This document shows positions 8,077 to 16,716 of a stretch of 64,000 nucleotides of DNA, piece by piece. This DNA comes from Mycobacterium stomatepiae. Lineage in GTDB: Bacteria; Actinomycetota; Actinomycetes; Mycobacteriales; Mycobacteriaceae. Below the pieces are notes generated by a model that saw only the letters and a list, made by a program, of their open reading frames with translations, ran no database searches and was not told the DNA's origin. Within the stretch, counting starts at the first letter, position 1. Each line of letters opens with the position of its first letter. The stretch is taken from the NCBI RefSeq assembly GCF_010731715.1, contig NZ_AP022587.1, positions 4,278,001 to 4,342,000 of the forward strand, given 5' to 3'. Made by a program: the position numbers and the translations under genes.

Positions 8077-8787
8077 CTACAGGTGGCTGGCCACAAAGCT
8101 CGCGGCTTGGCCCGTCATCCCGTTCACGACATACGACGCGTGCGCCGCGCCGTCGCTACCGCCGCCGCAGATCGGATCACCGGGAGCGCACAGCTGCAGC
8201 GTCTTGGGCTGATACAGCGGGCCGATCGCGATGTCCGGCGCGCCGTAGTGCTCGAGGAACTGGTTCGACGGCGTGCCGAACAGGGTGACCGCGGCGATGT
8301 GGTTGGCGATGTCAGGGGGCATCGGCGCCGGCACCGAGGCGGCGGGTACGCCCTTCGGCACGGCCGCTGAGGTGACGAAACCGGCGACGGCCGCACCCTG
8401 CGAGAAGCCGCCCAGCACTTCACGGGTCTTGGGGCAGCTGGCCGCCATCGACTCGATGTGCGAGCTGGCGTCACGAATCCCGTCGATGAACGTCGCCGGG
8501 AAGTCGGGGCTGCCGAAGTCGCTGCTGGCCGGGTAGTTCACGGGGTATACTGTTAGGCTCCGTCCGCCGAGCTGAGCACGCAGGGCGTCGACGAATCCTG
8601 ACCCGATGCCGCCGACCCCCGGTGGCTCGCTGGTGCCGCGGGCAAAGACCAAATCGACGTCCGGACATTCGGCGCTTGCCGACGGGGTATGGCCGGTGAC
8701 CAGCACGGCAGTCGTCATCAGCGCTGCCGTTGCACCGGCCGCCGCGAGCCTGCGCAGCCGGCTATCGATCAGTTTCACAAAACTCAT
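8077..8787 (-). CDS. Secreted cutinase-family serine esterase (Cut5-like, intact)
   Basis: About 236 residues from the second in-frame ATG at 8787 (MSFVKLIDS). A signal peptide comes first: basic residues, a hydrophobic stretch AAAGATAALMTTAVLVTG, then cleavage near PSASA/ECPD. The mature part starts ECPDVDLVFARGTSEPPGVG, as in mycobacterial Culp enzymes. The triad can be read as Ser129 in GGFSQGA, Asp204 in APGDPICGGG and His216 in GAAHASYV. It would be exported and hydrolyse lipid esters outside the cell. The neighbours match the cut5 locus, which in M. tuberculosis H37Rv is annotated as two pieces (cut5a, cut5b); here one continuous frame covers the whole enzyme. Confidence 0.92.
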   Translation of the reverse strand: MSFVKLIDSRLRRLAAAGATAALMTTAVLVTGHTPSASAECPDVDLVFARGTSEPPGVGGIGSGFVDALRAQLGGRSLTVYPVNYPASSDFGSPDFPATFIDGIRDASSHIESMAASCPKTREVLGGFSQGAAVAGFVTSAAVPKGVPAASVPAPMPPDIANHIAAVTLFGTPSNQFLEHYGAPDIAIGPLYQPKTLQLCAPGDPICGGGSDGAAHASYVVNGMTGQAASFVASHL

Positions 8788-8873
8788 TTTCTGTCCCACC
8801 GTGCTGATTTCCCAACTACCTGTATTCGACGCAGGTGGCGGTAAGGATTGCCCAAAGCGCTATTTCTCAACCC

Positions 8874-9377
8874 CTACCGGGGAGCCAGGCGCAGCACCGG
8901 GATATGGCGGCCGATGGCGGCCGTCTTCGCGCGATAGTCGCCATAACCGGGGTAGGAGCGTTCGGCAAGGGCGTAGAGGCGCTCGTATTCGGCCGGCTCG
9001 GTGACCTCGGCGGCCAGGAAGCGGTCACCGCCCAATTCACATTCGGGATGCGCTTTGAGGTTGTAGTACCAGCAGCCCGGATGCTTGCTGCCGCCGAAGT
9101 TGGAGGCGACCGCGATGACGTCGCGGCCGTCGTGGAAGTAGGAGATTTGAGCATGACGTGGCTGGCCGGATTTGGCGCCCGTCATGTGCAGCGTTGCCGA
9201 CGGCACAGCAAACATTCCCCAGGAAATCTTGCCGTGGGACAGTCGCATCAGCCACGGATCAGTCTTCGCGGCGATGCGTTGGGCGAAAAACTTTCCGAGC
9301 CCGCTGCGAGCAAACTTTGTCATCGCGTGATTGAACGCGTTGCTGTGGCGCTCGGGATCGACGAAAGGTAGCGACAT
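8874..9377 (-). CDS. DDN-like F420-dependent nitroreductase family protein
   Basis: About 167 residues from ATG 9377 (MSLPFVDPERHS). The core HMTGAKSGQPRHAQISYFHD, then VIAVASNFGGSKHPGCWYYN and a closing SYPGYGDYRAKTA are hallmarks of the mycobacterial deazaflavin-dependent nitroreductase family (Rv3547/Ddn, Rv1558, Rv3178). These proteins bind F420H2 and reduce quinones or nitroaromatics, often at the membrane. The reading frame extends to 9455, but the extra residues are not conserved-looking. It stands between the cutinase gene and a terminator hairpin that follows the csbD-like gene. Confidence 0.87.
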   Translation of the reverse strand: MSLPFVDPERHSNAFNHAMTKFARSGLGKFFAQRIAAKTDPWLMRLSHGKISWGMFAVPSATLHMTGAKSGQPRHAQISYFHDGRDVIAVASNFGGSKHPGCWYYNLKAHPECELGGDRFLAAEVTEPAEYERLYALAERSYPGYGDYRAKTAAIGRHIPVLRLAPR

Positions 9378-9460
9378 AGAACGACGGTAGTCCGATCTGG
9401 CGGATAGTCGGGCGTCTTCGGCGCGGACCCCGAAGTCGGTGACCGGCCGTCGCAAGAAAC

Positions 9461-9501
9461 GACCAGCAGGCTCACCGGCTCTTTTAGTGAACCTGCTGGT
9501 C
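9461..9501 (-). terminator. Hairpin after the csbD-like gene
   Basis: GACCAGCAGGCTCAC (9461-9475) and GTGAACCTGCTGGTC (9487-9501) form a stem of 15 pairs with one mismatch around an 11-base loop. It starts 12 bases beyond the stop of the csbD-like gene and sits ahead of the Ddn-like gene. There is no long U-tract, as is usual for mycobacterial terminators. Confidence 0.65.
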
Positions 9502-9512
9502 GAGGCTGGTGG

Positions 9513-9686
9513 CTATTTCTTGAAGGCGTCCTTCACCTTCTCGCCGGCGTCCTTCAGGCTGGACTTGGCCTGATCTGCGCGACCTTCGTTCTTGGTGTCG
9601 TGGTCGCCGGTCAGTTTGCCGACAGCCTCTTTGGCCTGACCGCCGAGGTCCTCGATCTTGTTCTTGATCTTGTCTTCGGTGCTCAT
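9513..9686 (-). CDS. CsbD-family stress-response protein
   Basis: This 57-residue hydrophilic protein begins MSTEDKIKNKIEDLGGQAKE and continues AVGKLTGDHDTKNEGRADQA, the standard CsbD pattern, ending in a lysine-rich amphipathic helix. CsbD-like proteins are induced in general stress (sigma-B type regulons); the molecular role is unknown. The ATG at 9686 has GGGAG just upstream. It is monocistronic, followed by a strong hairpin. The region 9687-9848 upstream holds no gene I can support. Confidence 0.9.
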   Translation of the reverse strand: MSTEDKIKNKIEDLGGQAKEAVGKLTGDHDTKNEGRADQAKSSLKDAGEKVKDAFKK

Positions 9687-9848
9687 TGCTTTCGCTCCCT
9701 TCTCGGACGACGTTGTTCTCGGGTTGGCTACCCCCGGCGGGTCGACTCCAAAACCCTGGATGCCGGATCGGCGCCCGACGCGCCCGGGCCGGGCGCTCGC
9801 GGTACCGCGTTGGTGCTGGCAAACAAGCAGACGACCCGGAGGCATGGG

Positions 9849-10034
9849 ATGGATCACAATGGACCGATGAGCACCGCAATGGTGGTGGCGATAGTCGTAG
9901 TGCTGATGCTGCTGGGGTTGGGCATCGTGATCAATCAGCTGCTTCGGTTGCGGAAGTTTCTGGGGGATTCGCCCCCCGAGCATTTGCCCGGTGCGGCTGG
10001 GGCAGAGCCCCCGCGGCACGATCCGCCCGAGTGA
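9849..10034 (+). CDS. Small single-pass membrane protein (61 aa)
   Basis: From ATG 9849, with GGAGG six bases upstream, the protein has one clear membrane segment (MVVAIVVVLMLLGLGIVINQ) and then a cytoplasmic-type stretch RLRKFLGDSPPEHLPGAAG with a proline-rich acidic end. An internal ATG at 9867 would give a 55-residue form. The good ribosome binding site and ordered composition argue for a real gene. No family is recognised. Confidence 0.6.
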   Translation: MDHNGPMSTAMVVAIVVVLMLLGLGIVINQLLRLRKFLGDSPPEHLPGAAGAEPPRHDPPE

Positions 10035-10140
10035 CTTTCAGGTCTCTGCTCGACTGATAGCTTCGATCTCGTAATCGCACCTCATCGGGGAGGGCCGCCG
10101 CGGCGGTAGCTGCCCGATGCGCACGACGCCCGGGGGCACT

Positions 10141-11532
10141 ATGACACCGTCCACCCTGCTGGTCACCGACGACGGCTTGCCGCCCGGCGTGTCGGGGGCC
10201 GCCGATCCGCACTTCGCGAACGTCGTCAAGAAATTTGCGCAACAGTTCCCGGGACGTCGTCTCGGCGGGGGAGCGCTGAGCGTCTACATCGACGGCATTC
10301 CCGTCGTCGACATCTGGACGGGCTGGTCGGACCGTGCCGGCACCCAGCCCTGGACCGCCGACACCGGCGCGATGGTGTTCTCGGCGACCAAGGGTGTCGC
10401 CTCGACGGTGATTCATAGGTTGGCCGATCGGGGCCTGTTGTCCTACGACGACCCCGTCGCCGAGCACTGGCCAGACTTCGCGGCCAACGGCAAGGAAGAG
10501 ATCACGGTGCGCGATGTGCTGCGACATCGAGCCGGACTCTCGCATCTGCGCGGCGTCACCAAGGCGGATCTGATGGATCACCTGTTGATGGAGCAACGGC
10601 TTGCCGCCGCACCCGTCGATCACCTGCGCGGGGTGCAGGCTTATCACGCGCTGACGTACGGCTGGTTGCTGTCCGGGCTGGCCCGGGCGATCACCGGGAA
10701 AGGCATGCGGGAGCTGATCCGTCAGGAGGTCGCCCGTCCGCTCAACACCGACGGGCTGCATCTCGGGAGACCGCCGCAGGGTTCTTCGACGCGGCCCGCG
10801 CAGATCCTGATGCCGCAGAAAAGAATCATGCCGACCCCGGTGCTCAACTTCATCGCGCCGCGGGTGGCCAACATGCGCTACTCGGGAGCGCTGGGCGCGA
10901 TGTATTTCCCCGGCATCATGTCCCTGATGCAGGGCGACACCCCGTTCCTGGACGGCGAGATCCCCGCGGCCAACGGCGTGGTGACCGGCCGCGCGCTGGC
11001 CAAGATGTATGCCGTGCTGGCCAACGACGGCCACATCGAAGGCAAGAAGTATCTGTCCAAGGAGTTGGCGCGCGGGCTCACCGGGCAGGCGCGGATCAAG
11101 TGGCCGGACGCGAACATGGTGGTGCCCATGCCTTTTCACCTCGGCTACCACGAGTCGCCGGTGCCCGGTCTGCTGCGCGGGTTCGGGCACGTGGGTCTGG
11201 GCGGGACCCTGGGCTGGGCCGACCCCGAGATTGGCGGATCGTTCGGATACGTGCACAACCGGCTGCTGACGTCGCGGGTGTTCGACATGGGGTCGTTCGC
11301 CGGGTTGGCCGGTCCGCTGCGCTCCGCGATGGAGGCGGCGCGTCACCGGGGCCCGCTCGAGGTGCCACAACTCGGCGCGACCTACCCCAAACCGGGCCGG
11401 CGGCGGACGGCCGCGCCGGCCGGGCCGCGTCGGGGGACTAGACCTTCGCGAAGCCGCGCGGCAGCGTCAGCGGAAGGTCGGCGTAGGTGGCGATGCCGGG
11501 CGCCGCGGCAACGACGGCGGGAATCGCGTTGA
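10141..11532 (+). CDS. Beta-lactamase-fold serine esterase (LipE/LipD-like), 3' end probably frameshifted
   Basis: From ATG 10141 with a G-rich ribosome site, 463 residues. The class C beta-lactamase/esterase family VIII motif SATK gives Ser81 and Lys84, and the tyrosine motif lies in AYHALTYGW. Mycobacterial relatives LipE and LipD hydrolyse short-chain esters or lipids. The last 30 residues are arginine-rich nonsense-like sequence read antisense through the end of the next gene. Adding one G to the G5 run at 11432-11436 would end the protein at a TAG at 11439-11441, exactly where the convergent gene stops. The real protein probably ends there. Confidence 0.85.
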   Translation: MTPSTLLVTDDGLPPGVSGAADPHFANVVKKFAQQFPGRRLGGGALSVYIDGIPVVDIWTGWSDRAGTQPWTADTGAMVFSATKGVASTVIHRLADRGLLSYDDPVAEHWPDFAANGKEEITVRDVLRHRAGLSHLRGVTKADLMDHLLMEQRLAAAPVDHLRGVQAYHALTYGWLLSGLARAITGKGMRELIRQEVARPLNTDGLHLGRPPQGSSTRPAQILMPQKRIMPTPVLNFIAPRVANMRYSGALGAMYFPGIMSLMQGDTPFLDGEIPAANGVVTGRALAKMYAVLANDGHIEGKKYLSKELARGLTGQARIKWPDANMVVPMPFHLGYHESPVPGLLRGFGHVGLGGTLGWADPEIGGSFGYVHNRLLTSRVFDMGSFAGLAGPLRSAMEAARHRGPLEVPQLGATYPKPGRRRTAAPAGPRRGTRPSRSRAAASAEGRRRWRCRAPRQRRRESR

Positions 11533-12520
11533 TGGTCGGCACCGCCGTCATGATGTGGCCGAGGTCCATGAATTCCTCGAGCGTCGTCGCCTCGAAGTAG
11601 GGCGGCGGTAGGAAGCCGACCTTGGTCGTCACGGTCGGCTGACCGTCGATCTGGATTACCCAGCCGTCCTGCTCGATCTTCCAGTCGGGTTCCAGCGTCT
11701 GACCCTTGCGCCACCGGACGTTCAGGTCGATCAGGGTCTTGCCGTTCACGATGCCCTGCCAGCTGATGTAGGTGCCCGCGACGTGACCAGCCGGGATGGT
11801 CCACGACGCCATCTCCAGGTCGGCGGTGGTCTGGGCGAACTCGGCGACGCATTTCACCTCGTCGAGTTCGACGCCGAGCGCGTCGGCCACCAGCCGGACG
11901 GCCTCGCCGAAGATGGCGGTGCCCTGGGCGGCCATCGCCGGCAGGTCCGGGTGGTCGATCGGCTGGCCGAAGCCCACCGGTTTCTCGGTCTCCGGGGAGT
12001 CGTAGAACGTGGTGTCGGCGGCTTCGTTGACGGTGACCTTGTCGACGCGGTTGCACACCATCGCCGAGACTATGGCCAGCAGTTCGGCGAAGCCCGGGCT
12101 CACCCCGGACCCGAAGATCGTCGAGCCGCCCTTCTCGCAGGCCTCGAGCAGCCGGTCACGGCCGTCGCCCAGGTTGTGTCCGGTGATGAAGGAGGCCGTG
12201 GTCACCACGTTGACGCCCGCGGACAGGATCGCGACCAGCTCGTCGACGTTGATCCACATCGGGTTGTAGACCACGCAATCCGGTTTGCACGCGAGCAGGG
12301 CGTCGATGTCGTTGGTCGCCGCGACCCCGAGCGGGGAGATGCCGACCAATTCGCCGGCGTCACGTCCGACCTTCTCCGGCGACCAGGCGAAGCACCCGAC
12401 CAGTTCCAGGATGGGGTTGTCGGCGATCGACTTCAGCGAGCTCTTGCCCACGTTTCCGGTGTTCCACTGAACGACTCGATAGCTGTTTGGCACTCGCTCA
12501 GCATCGGGAATTGTTCGCAC
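11438..12520 (-). CDS. DapB-like NAD(P)-dependent oxidoreductase
   Basis: This 360-residue protein opens YRVVQWNTGNVGKSSLKSIA, the dihydrodipicolinate-reductase-like Rossmann start used by a large mycobacterial family often labelled NAD(P)H-dependent amine dehydrogenase or DapB-like. Conserved later segments include GVNVVTTASFITG, IFGSGVSPGFAELLA and TWTIPAGHVAGTYISW-like text. Lysine biosynthesis is not implied, since true DapB is much shorter. The gene ends at the TAG at 11438, three bases from where the repaired esterase would end. The next leftward gene upstream in transcription ends at 12523, two bases from this start, so it may be the last gene of that operon. Substrate unknown. Confidence 0.8.
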   Translation of the reverse strand: MRTIPDAERVPNSYRVVQWNTGNVGKSSLKSIADNPILELVGCFAWSPEKVGRDAGELVGISPLGVAATNDIDALLACKPDCVVYNPMWINVDELVAILSAGVNVVTTASFITGHNLGDGRDRLLEACEKGGSTIFGSGVSPGFAELLAIVSAMVCNRVDKVTVNEAADTTFYDSPETEKPVGFGQPIDHPDLPAMAAQGTAIFGEAVRLVADALGVELDEVKCVAEFAQTTADLEMASWTIPAGHVAGTYISWQGIVNGKTLIDLNVRWRKGQTLEPDWKIEQDGWVIQIDGQPTVTTKVGFLPPPYFEATTLEEFMDLGHIMTAVPTINAIPAVVAAAPGIATYADLPLTLPRGFAKV

Positions 12521-12522
12521 GC

Positions 12523-13638
12523 TTAATAGGCGGACTCCGAAGCCAAAATCTCGGCCAGAAACGCGTCGGCCGGCGGCTGGTCCAGCCTGCTGTGCGCCCA
12601 GCGGCGGATCCGGTCGCGGGTCTCGCGGCTCTCGGTCGTGTCGGCTCCGACGGTCACCGCGGTCGCCGCCCAGTCGTGATCCCAGGCCGCCGACTCGGTG
12701 ATCGGCTGCTGCTCGGCGTCGACCAGGGGAAGCGCCGCGCGGCCCTCGCCGTCCAGAACCCCGGCCCCGCTGATCGCTCCGGACTGCAATCGCACCGCGA
12801 TCCCGGAAGGCAGGTCGGGCCCGATAATCGCCGCGCGCACCAATGCCCCGGACGCCTCGACGGTCCAGTCGACGGTGTTCTCGCCCGCATCGAAGATGGC
12901 CGGCGGAACCGCGGTCCAGTTGATGGATGCGACGCCCCGGGCGATCGACGAGCCGCGAGGGCCCGCGTCGGCGCCCGCGGCCAGGGCGTAGTCGTCACGG
13001 CGCCCGCTCGGTATCGACAATGTTCTCGAATCATCAAGGGCCCCAATGAGTTCTGCCCACGCATCATCGTCGACACCGACCTCGTCGGCCAGCTCGGCGC
13101 CCGCGCGCACCAAGTTCGCGATCCGCGCGTCGTCGCTGCGGACATAAGCGAACAGCGCCGTCGCATGCGGCGTCAGCAGCCCGGTGACGTCCGAATCCAG
13201 CGTGTCGTCGGCGAAGAAGTCCTGCGCGTCGGCGGTCAGCAGCGCGACCTCGACGTCGAGCAGCGCGCGGTCCAGGCTTGCGATGCCGTCCCGCTGACTC
13301 GCCGGCCACCAGCGCCGCAGCCAATGCCCGACGGCCAGCCGACGCAGCGGCCCGACCGAACCCGGCACGATGTCGACTCCGGTCAGCTCGACGCTGGTCG
13401 CGCCGCCCGCCGCGTCCGCGGCGCCGGCCAGCGCGACGTGCCCGGCCGCACCGAACACCCGCCACAGCCAGTCCGCGCGCGACAGATCGGTGAAGGTGAT
13501 CTGGGCTCGCTCTTCGCCGGGTGGATCGTCGATCGTCCAGGACAGCACGGCACCACTGACTTCCAGCACGGCGGCCAGCGGCGTGTGGGCGCTGGCCGGC
13601 CCGACCGTCCAAAGTCCGGAATCGGCAACCAATTTCAT
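12523..13638 (-). CDS. Conserved hypothetical protein of the CHAT-associated cluster
   Basis: About 371 residues from ATG 13638 (MKLVADSGLW), which overlaps the TGA of the preceding frameshifted gene, so the two are translationally coupled. The protein is acidic, rich in Asp and Ala, with no signal peptide, membrane span or motif I recognise. The stretch DTLDSDVTGLLTPHATALFA and repeated small-residue strands suggest a globular cytoplasmic protein. It lies in a cluster with a CHAT protease and a TPR protein, so a role as substrate or regulator of that protease is possible but unproven. Confidence 0.7.
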   Translation of the reverse strand: MKLVADSGLWTVGPASAHTPLAAVLEVSGAVLSWTIDDPPGEERAQITFTDLSRADWLWRVFGAAGHVALAGAADAAGGATSVELTGVDIVPGSVGPLRRLAVGHWLRRWWPASQRDGIASLDRALLDVEVALLTADAQDFFADDTLDSDVTGLLTPHATALFAYVRSDDARIANLVRAGAELADEVGVDDDAWAELIGALDDSRTLSIPSGRRDDYALAAGADAGPRGSSIARGVASINWTAVPPAIFDAGENTVDWTVEASGALVRAAIIGPDLPSGIAVRLQSGAISGAGVLDGEGRAALPLVDAEQQPITESAAWDHDWAATAVTVGADTTESRETRDRIRRWAHSRLDQPPADAFLAEILASESAY

Positions 13639-14953
13639 CCGGCCACCTGCAATTCCAGCATGGACTTGATGCGCTGGCGGTGGTCGAGGCTCACCGATCG
13701 CGCGACTCCCTCCAGCAGCGAGCGCATCTCGTCGACGTCCTCGCAGGGTTCCTGCCAGACGTCGCGCCCGTGCAGCCGGGCCCACAGTCGGCTCAGATAG
13801 GGCGGCGCATACGCCGCGAGGTCGTCGATCACCTGACGTTGGCGCGGATGCATCGGGCCACCCTCGGCGATATAGCGCCGGGCGTGCAGGACGTATGCCT
13901 CCTTGCGCAGCCGCGCCTGGATCTGCGCCGCCAGCGCGTAGCGGCTCGCGACGGACCGGTCCAGCGGAGCCAGTTCGACCGCGACCTCGATGCCGGCCAG
14001 CAGGGTGGCCTGCTTATCCTCGGACAGCAGGCCCCAGGGTGCGCAGGCGCGGTCGACCTCTTCCTCGCAGAGCAACGGGATGTCGGGCAAGGCGTCGCGG
14101 TCCAGGGCGCGGCGCAGGGTCGCGCGCACCCGGTCCACCACGCTGCGATCGAGCGGGCGATCGCCGTCTGCGCCGCCAGCGATGCGCGGGGGCGTTGCGG
14201 CGCAACCGAACTCAAACCCAGCTTGACGATCGACCAGGGCAGCTCGGCCGATTCGACTCGCACCAGCGCGCCCAGGTTGTACGGGGTGGTGTCGCCGATC
14301 ATCGCCGACCAGACCCGCTGGCGCGCCGTCGCCGCGCTGTGGCCGTGCGCGGGCCCGAGCACGGTGGCGAGCTCCGCCAGAAACGGATCGGTCACGTTCT
14401 GGCCCGGCCGTACGTCACGCCAACTGCGTTCGAGCTGATCGGTCAGCTTGGCCACGACGTCGGGGCCGGCCACGTACTGGTGCAAGACCTCGATCGCGGT
14501 GCGGTCGCGGCCCTGGTGAATCTCGCCCAGCACGGTGGCCGCGGTATCCCGATCTTCCGGTGCCGGTGCGCCTTTGGTGACGGCCAGCTCGTAACACACC
14601 GGAAAGTAGAGCTCCTGGGCGTTTCCGGAACGGAATCGCTGCCTGCGGCGCTCGAGCTTGAGAACCTCGAACCATGCTGCGGCGGACCGTAATTCGGACG
14701 TGTTGCTCACGATTAGTTCGTGCATGGCCGCGGCGGTGTCGGGGCTGACCACCGGGGCCGAATACTGCGGGTTCGACCGCAGCCGCAGCACCAACGGGTC
14801 GATGATGCGTTTGACGGTGCGGGTCAGGGGTCCACCGTCGTCGCTGCTGAGCACTTCTACGCCGAGTCCGATTGCCCGCCACGCCTGGTCGATCACCGAC
14901 CGGCGTGGATGGCCTGCGGCCACGGCGGTGGCCAGCTGCGAGTCCGCACTCAT
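13635..14953 (-). pseudogene. Hypothetical protein of the CHAT-associated cluster, split by a one-base frameshift
   Basis: The frame starting at ATG 14953 (MSADSQLATAVAAGHPRRSV) runs well to about residue 255 (WSIVKLGL), then turns into arginine/tryptophan/cysteine-rich shadow sequence. A second frame takes over with DRPLDRSVVDRVRATLRRAL and continues to TGA 13635. Adding one base in the G5 run at 14188-14192 joins them into one protein of about 440 residues. No known domain is visible; it is helical and soluble. It is coupled by ATGA to the 371-residue gene that follows. It could be a true pseudogene or a base missed in assembly. Confidence 0.7.
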
Positions 14954-15036
14954 CAGCACAGGATAGGGGCTTTCCGAAAATACCGGCAGCCAAAAAGTTG
15001 GGTTCGGTAGCCGTTCGGCACGCAGACCCTGGACCC

Positions 15037-15348
15037 ATGAAGAAGTGGATGGCATTCCTGCCCAACGCCGGGCGGTTGGCGTTTTGGCGGCGCGGTGATG
15101 CCGCTCGTACCGTCGGCATCGGCACGGTCCGCGAGGTCGCCGGCGAGCGGCAGATATTCGTCGAGGTGGTCGCCGTGTCGGGCGAGACGTTCATCGGCAG
15201 ATTGGCGCGCGGTGAAGACGATGTGGACGCGTCGGTGTTGCGGCCCGGCCTGGTTGTTCTGGTCGCGTTCGATCCCGCTGCCCGCGAGAAGCTTTCGCTG
15301 CCCGATGACGTGTTGGCCGTGCACGCGTCGTGGCTGGCCGCGGTCTGA
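15037..15348 (+). CDS. Small conserved hypothetical protein (103 aa)
   Basis: From ATG 15037 (MKKWMAFLPNAGRLAFWRRG). Most of the rest is predicted beta-rich (TVGIGTVREVAG, IFVEVVAVSGETFIGRLA, LRPGLVVLVAF) and ends in an acidic segment. It may be a small barrel. The gene points rightwards and ends three bases before the stop of the convergent CHAT gene, and it is divergent from the frameshifted 13635-14953 gene. No function is known to me. Its fixed place inside the CHAT cluster is the only hint. Confidence 0.65.
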   Translation: MKKWMAFLPNAGRLAFWRRGDAARTVGIGTVREVAGERQIFVEVVAVSGETFIGRLARGEDDVDASVLRPGLVVLVAFDPAAREKLSLPDDVLAVHASWLAAV

Positions 15349-15351
15349 GCG

Positions 15352-16716
15352 CTACCGTGCGCCGTCGACCGCGAACGTGACCAGCGCGGCCCAGTACAGC
15401 GGATTGGCGGTGGGGTCTCCGTCTCGCCAGCGCCGCATCTGTTCGCGTTGCCATCGATTGACCGCGCACCCCGCGTCGTCGGCTTCGTGCGCGAGGTCGA
15501 CGGCGACGACCACCTCGGCCATCGGTTCGGCCACGTGGCCTGATCCCGCGGCGAATTGGCGGTAGGCGGCCGTGGTGGGCAGCGACCACAGCGTGGCGGT
15601 GACCAACTGCGCACCACCCAGAATCATTGCCGCGACCAGACCGGTCGCCTCGTCGAATCGATAGTCGCCGCCCGATCCGCAGGCCAGCAGGGCCACCCGT
15701 GGCGGCATCGGCAGCCGCATCGACATCAGGTCGGAAGCGGTAAGCGGACGATGGTCACCGATGGTGTCGGCGTCGCCGGAGGTTACGGCGGTACAGGCCA
15801 GGTGCAGGGCGGCGCGGTCGGCTTGGGCGGCGTGATCGTGCTGTGCGTCAGCAGAACTGGCATGCCCGACGTAGAGCAGCCTGCTGGGGGTCTGCGCCAG
15901 CATTTCTGCCAGCCAGCCGCGGTCGGCATCCTGACGGCGGAACAGTTCGACCGCCCCGTCGACTCCGGGAAGCACCGCCCGGCGGCTCATCAGCTCGGCA
16001 AAGTGTTGTGCCAGTTGCGTGTCGGCCGCAGGCCTGCCGAGCACCGACCCAAGCGAGGAGTCTGGGCGTTGTCCCGGCACGCGCGGGTCGAGGACCAGGA
16101 GCGGCGGACCGTCCTGGCGAGTATCCCATCGCGCCGGGGTGCGCGGTGCGTGCACGATATTGGCCGGAACCGCCATCAGCACGTCGACCAATTCCATCAT
16201 TCGATGGCCGTCGGTGTGATCGCTGATATTTGTGAGCTGCCAAGGGATCCGGGCGGCCACTCGCCCGCTGGTGGTGATCGCGTCCTGACGGGCGCGCACC
16301 AATTCCTCTTTGCTCGGGCCCGATTTCGGCACCGCCAGCAGCCCCCACGGGACGCGGGCCAGCCGCGCGCTGGGAGCCACGAACAGCGCGGCGCGCGGCG
16401 AGGCCACGCACTCCGTCAATAACTGCCAGCCCTGCGTCGAGATCAGCAGCACGCCCAGGATGTATGCGACGGTGAGCTCGGTGTCAGTGCTCGCGAAAGC
16501 TCCTGTGGATAAAGCCCTTTCGATGGTGTCGCGGCGGCTCTCGCTGCCATGCGGCTCGGGGATGGCGTCGGTCAGCTCTTCGGTGGCGGCCAGCAGCAGC
16601 GGCTCCTCCACCACCCAGGTGACGGTCCGTGACGGCTGCCCGACGATCCGCAGGCTGCCGTAGGTGGCGATCCCGACGTCGGCGTAACGCAGGACAAGGG
16701 TGAGACGGTCGCTCAT
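15352..16716 (-). CDS. CHAT-domain (caspase-like) cysteine protease
   Basis: From ATG 16716, 454 residues. The C-terminal 250 residues are a CHAT domain: RLLYVGHASS with His285, RVALLACGSGGD with Cys346, then GLVAAMILGGAQLVTATLWS, the conserved block after the catalytic cysteine. This is the dyad of clan CD proteases related to caspase and separase. The first 200 residues contain beta strands and a linker but no clear named domain. The start overlaps the stop of the TPR gene (ATGA), the usual pairing of CHAT proteases with TPR sensors. In other bacteria such pairs act in regulated proteolysis, including defence. Target and trigger are unknown. Confidence 0.85.
   Translation of the reverse strand: MSDRLTLVLRYADVGIATYGSLRIVGQPSRTVTWVVEEPLLLAATEELTDAIPEPHGSESRRDTIERALSTGAFASTDTELTVAYILGVLLISTQGWQLLTECVASPRAALFVAPSARLARVPWGLLAVPKSGPSKEELVRARQDAITTSGRVAARIPWQLTNISDHTDGHRMMELVDVLMAVPANIVHAPRTPARWDTRQDGPPLLVLDPRVPGQRPDSSLGSVLGRPAADTQLAQHFAELMSRRAVLPGVDGAVELFRRQDADRGWLAEMLAQTPSRLLYVGHASSADAQHDHAAQADRAALHLACTAVTSGDADTIGDHRPLTASDLMSMRLPMPPRVALLACGSGGDYRFDEATGLVAAMILGGAQLVTATLWSLPTTAAYRQFAAGSGHVAEPMAEVVVAVDLAHEADDAGCAVNRWQREQMRRWRDGDPTANPLYWAALVTFAVDGAR

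Noticed and set aside
15037..15348. NfeD-like or MoxR-associated identity for the 103-residue protein
   Set aside because: Beta-rich pattern is suggestive only; no motif supports a named family.
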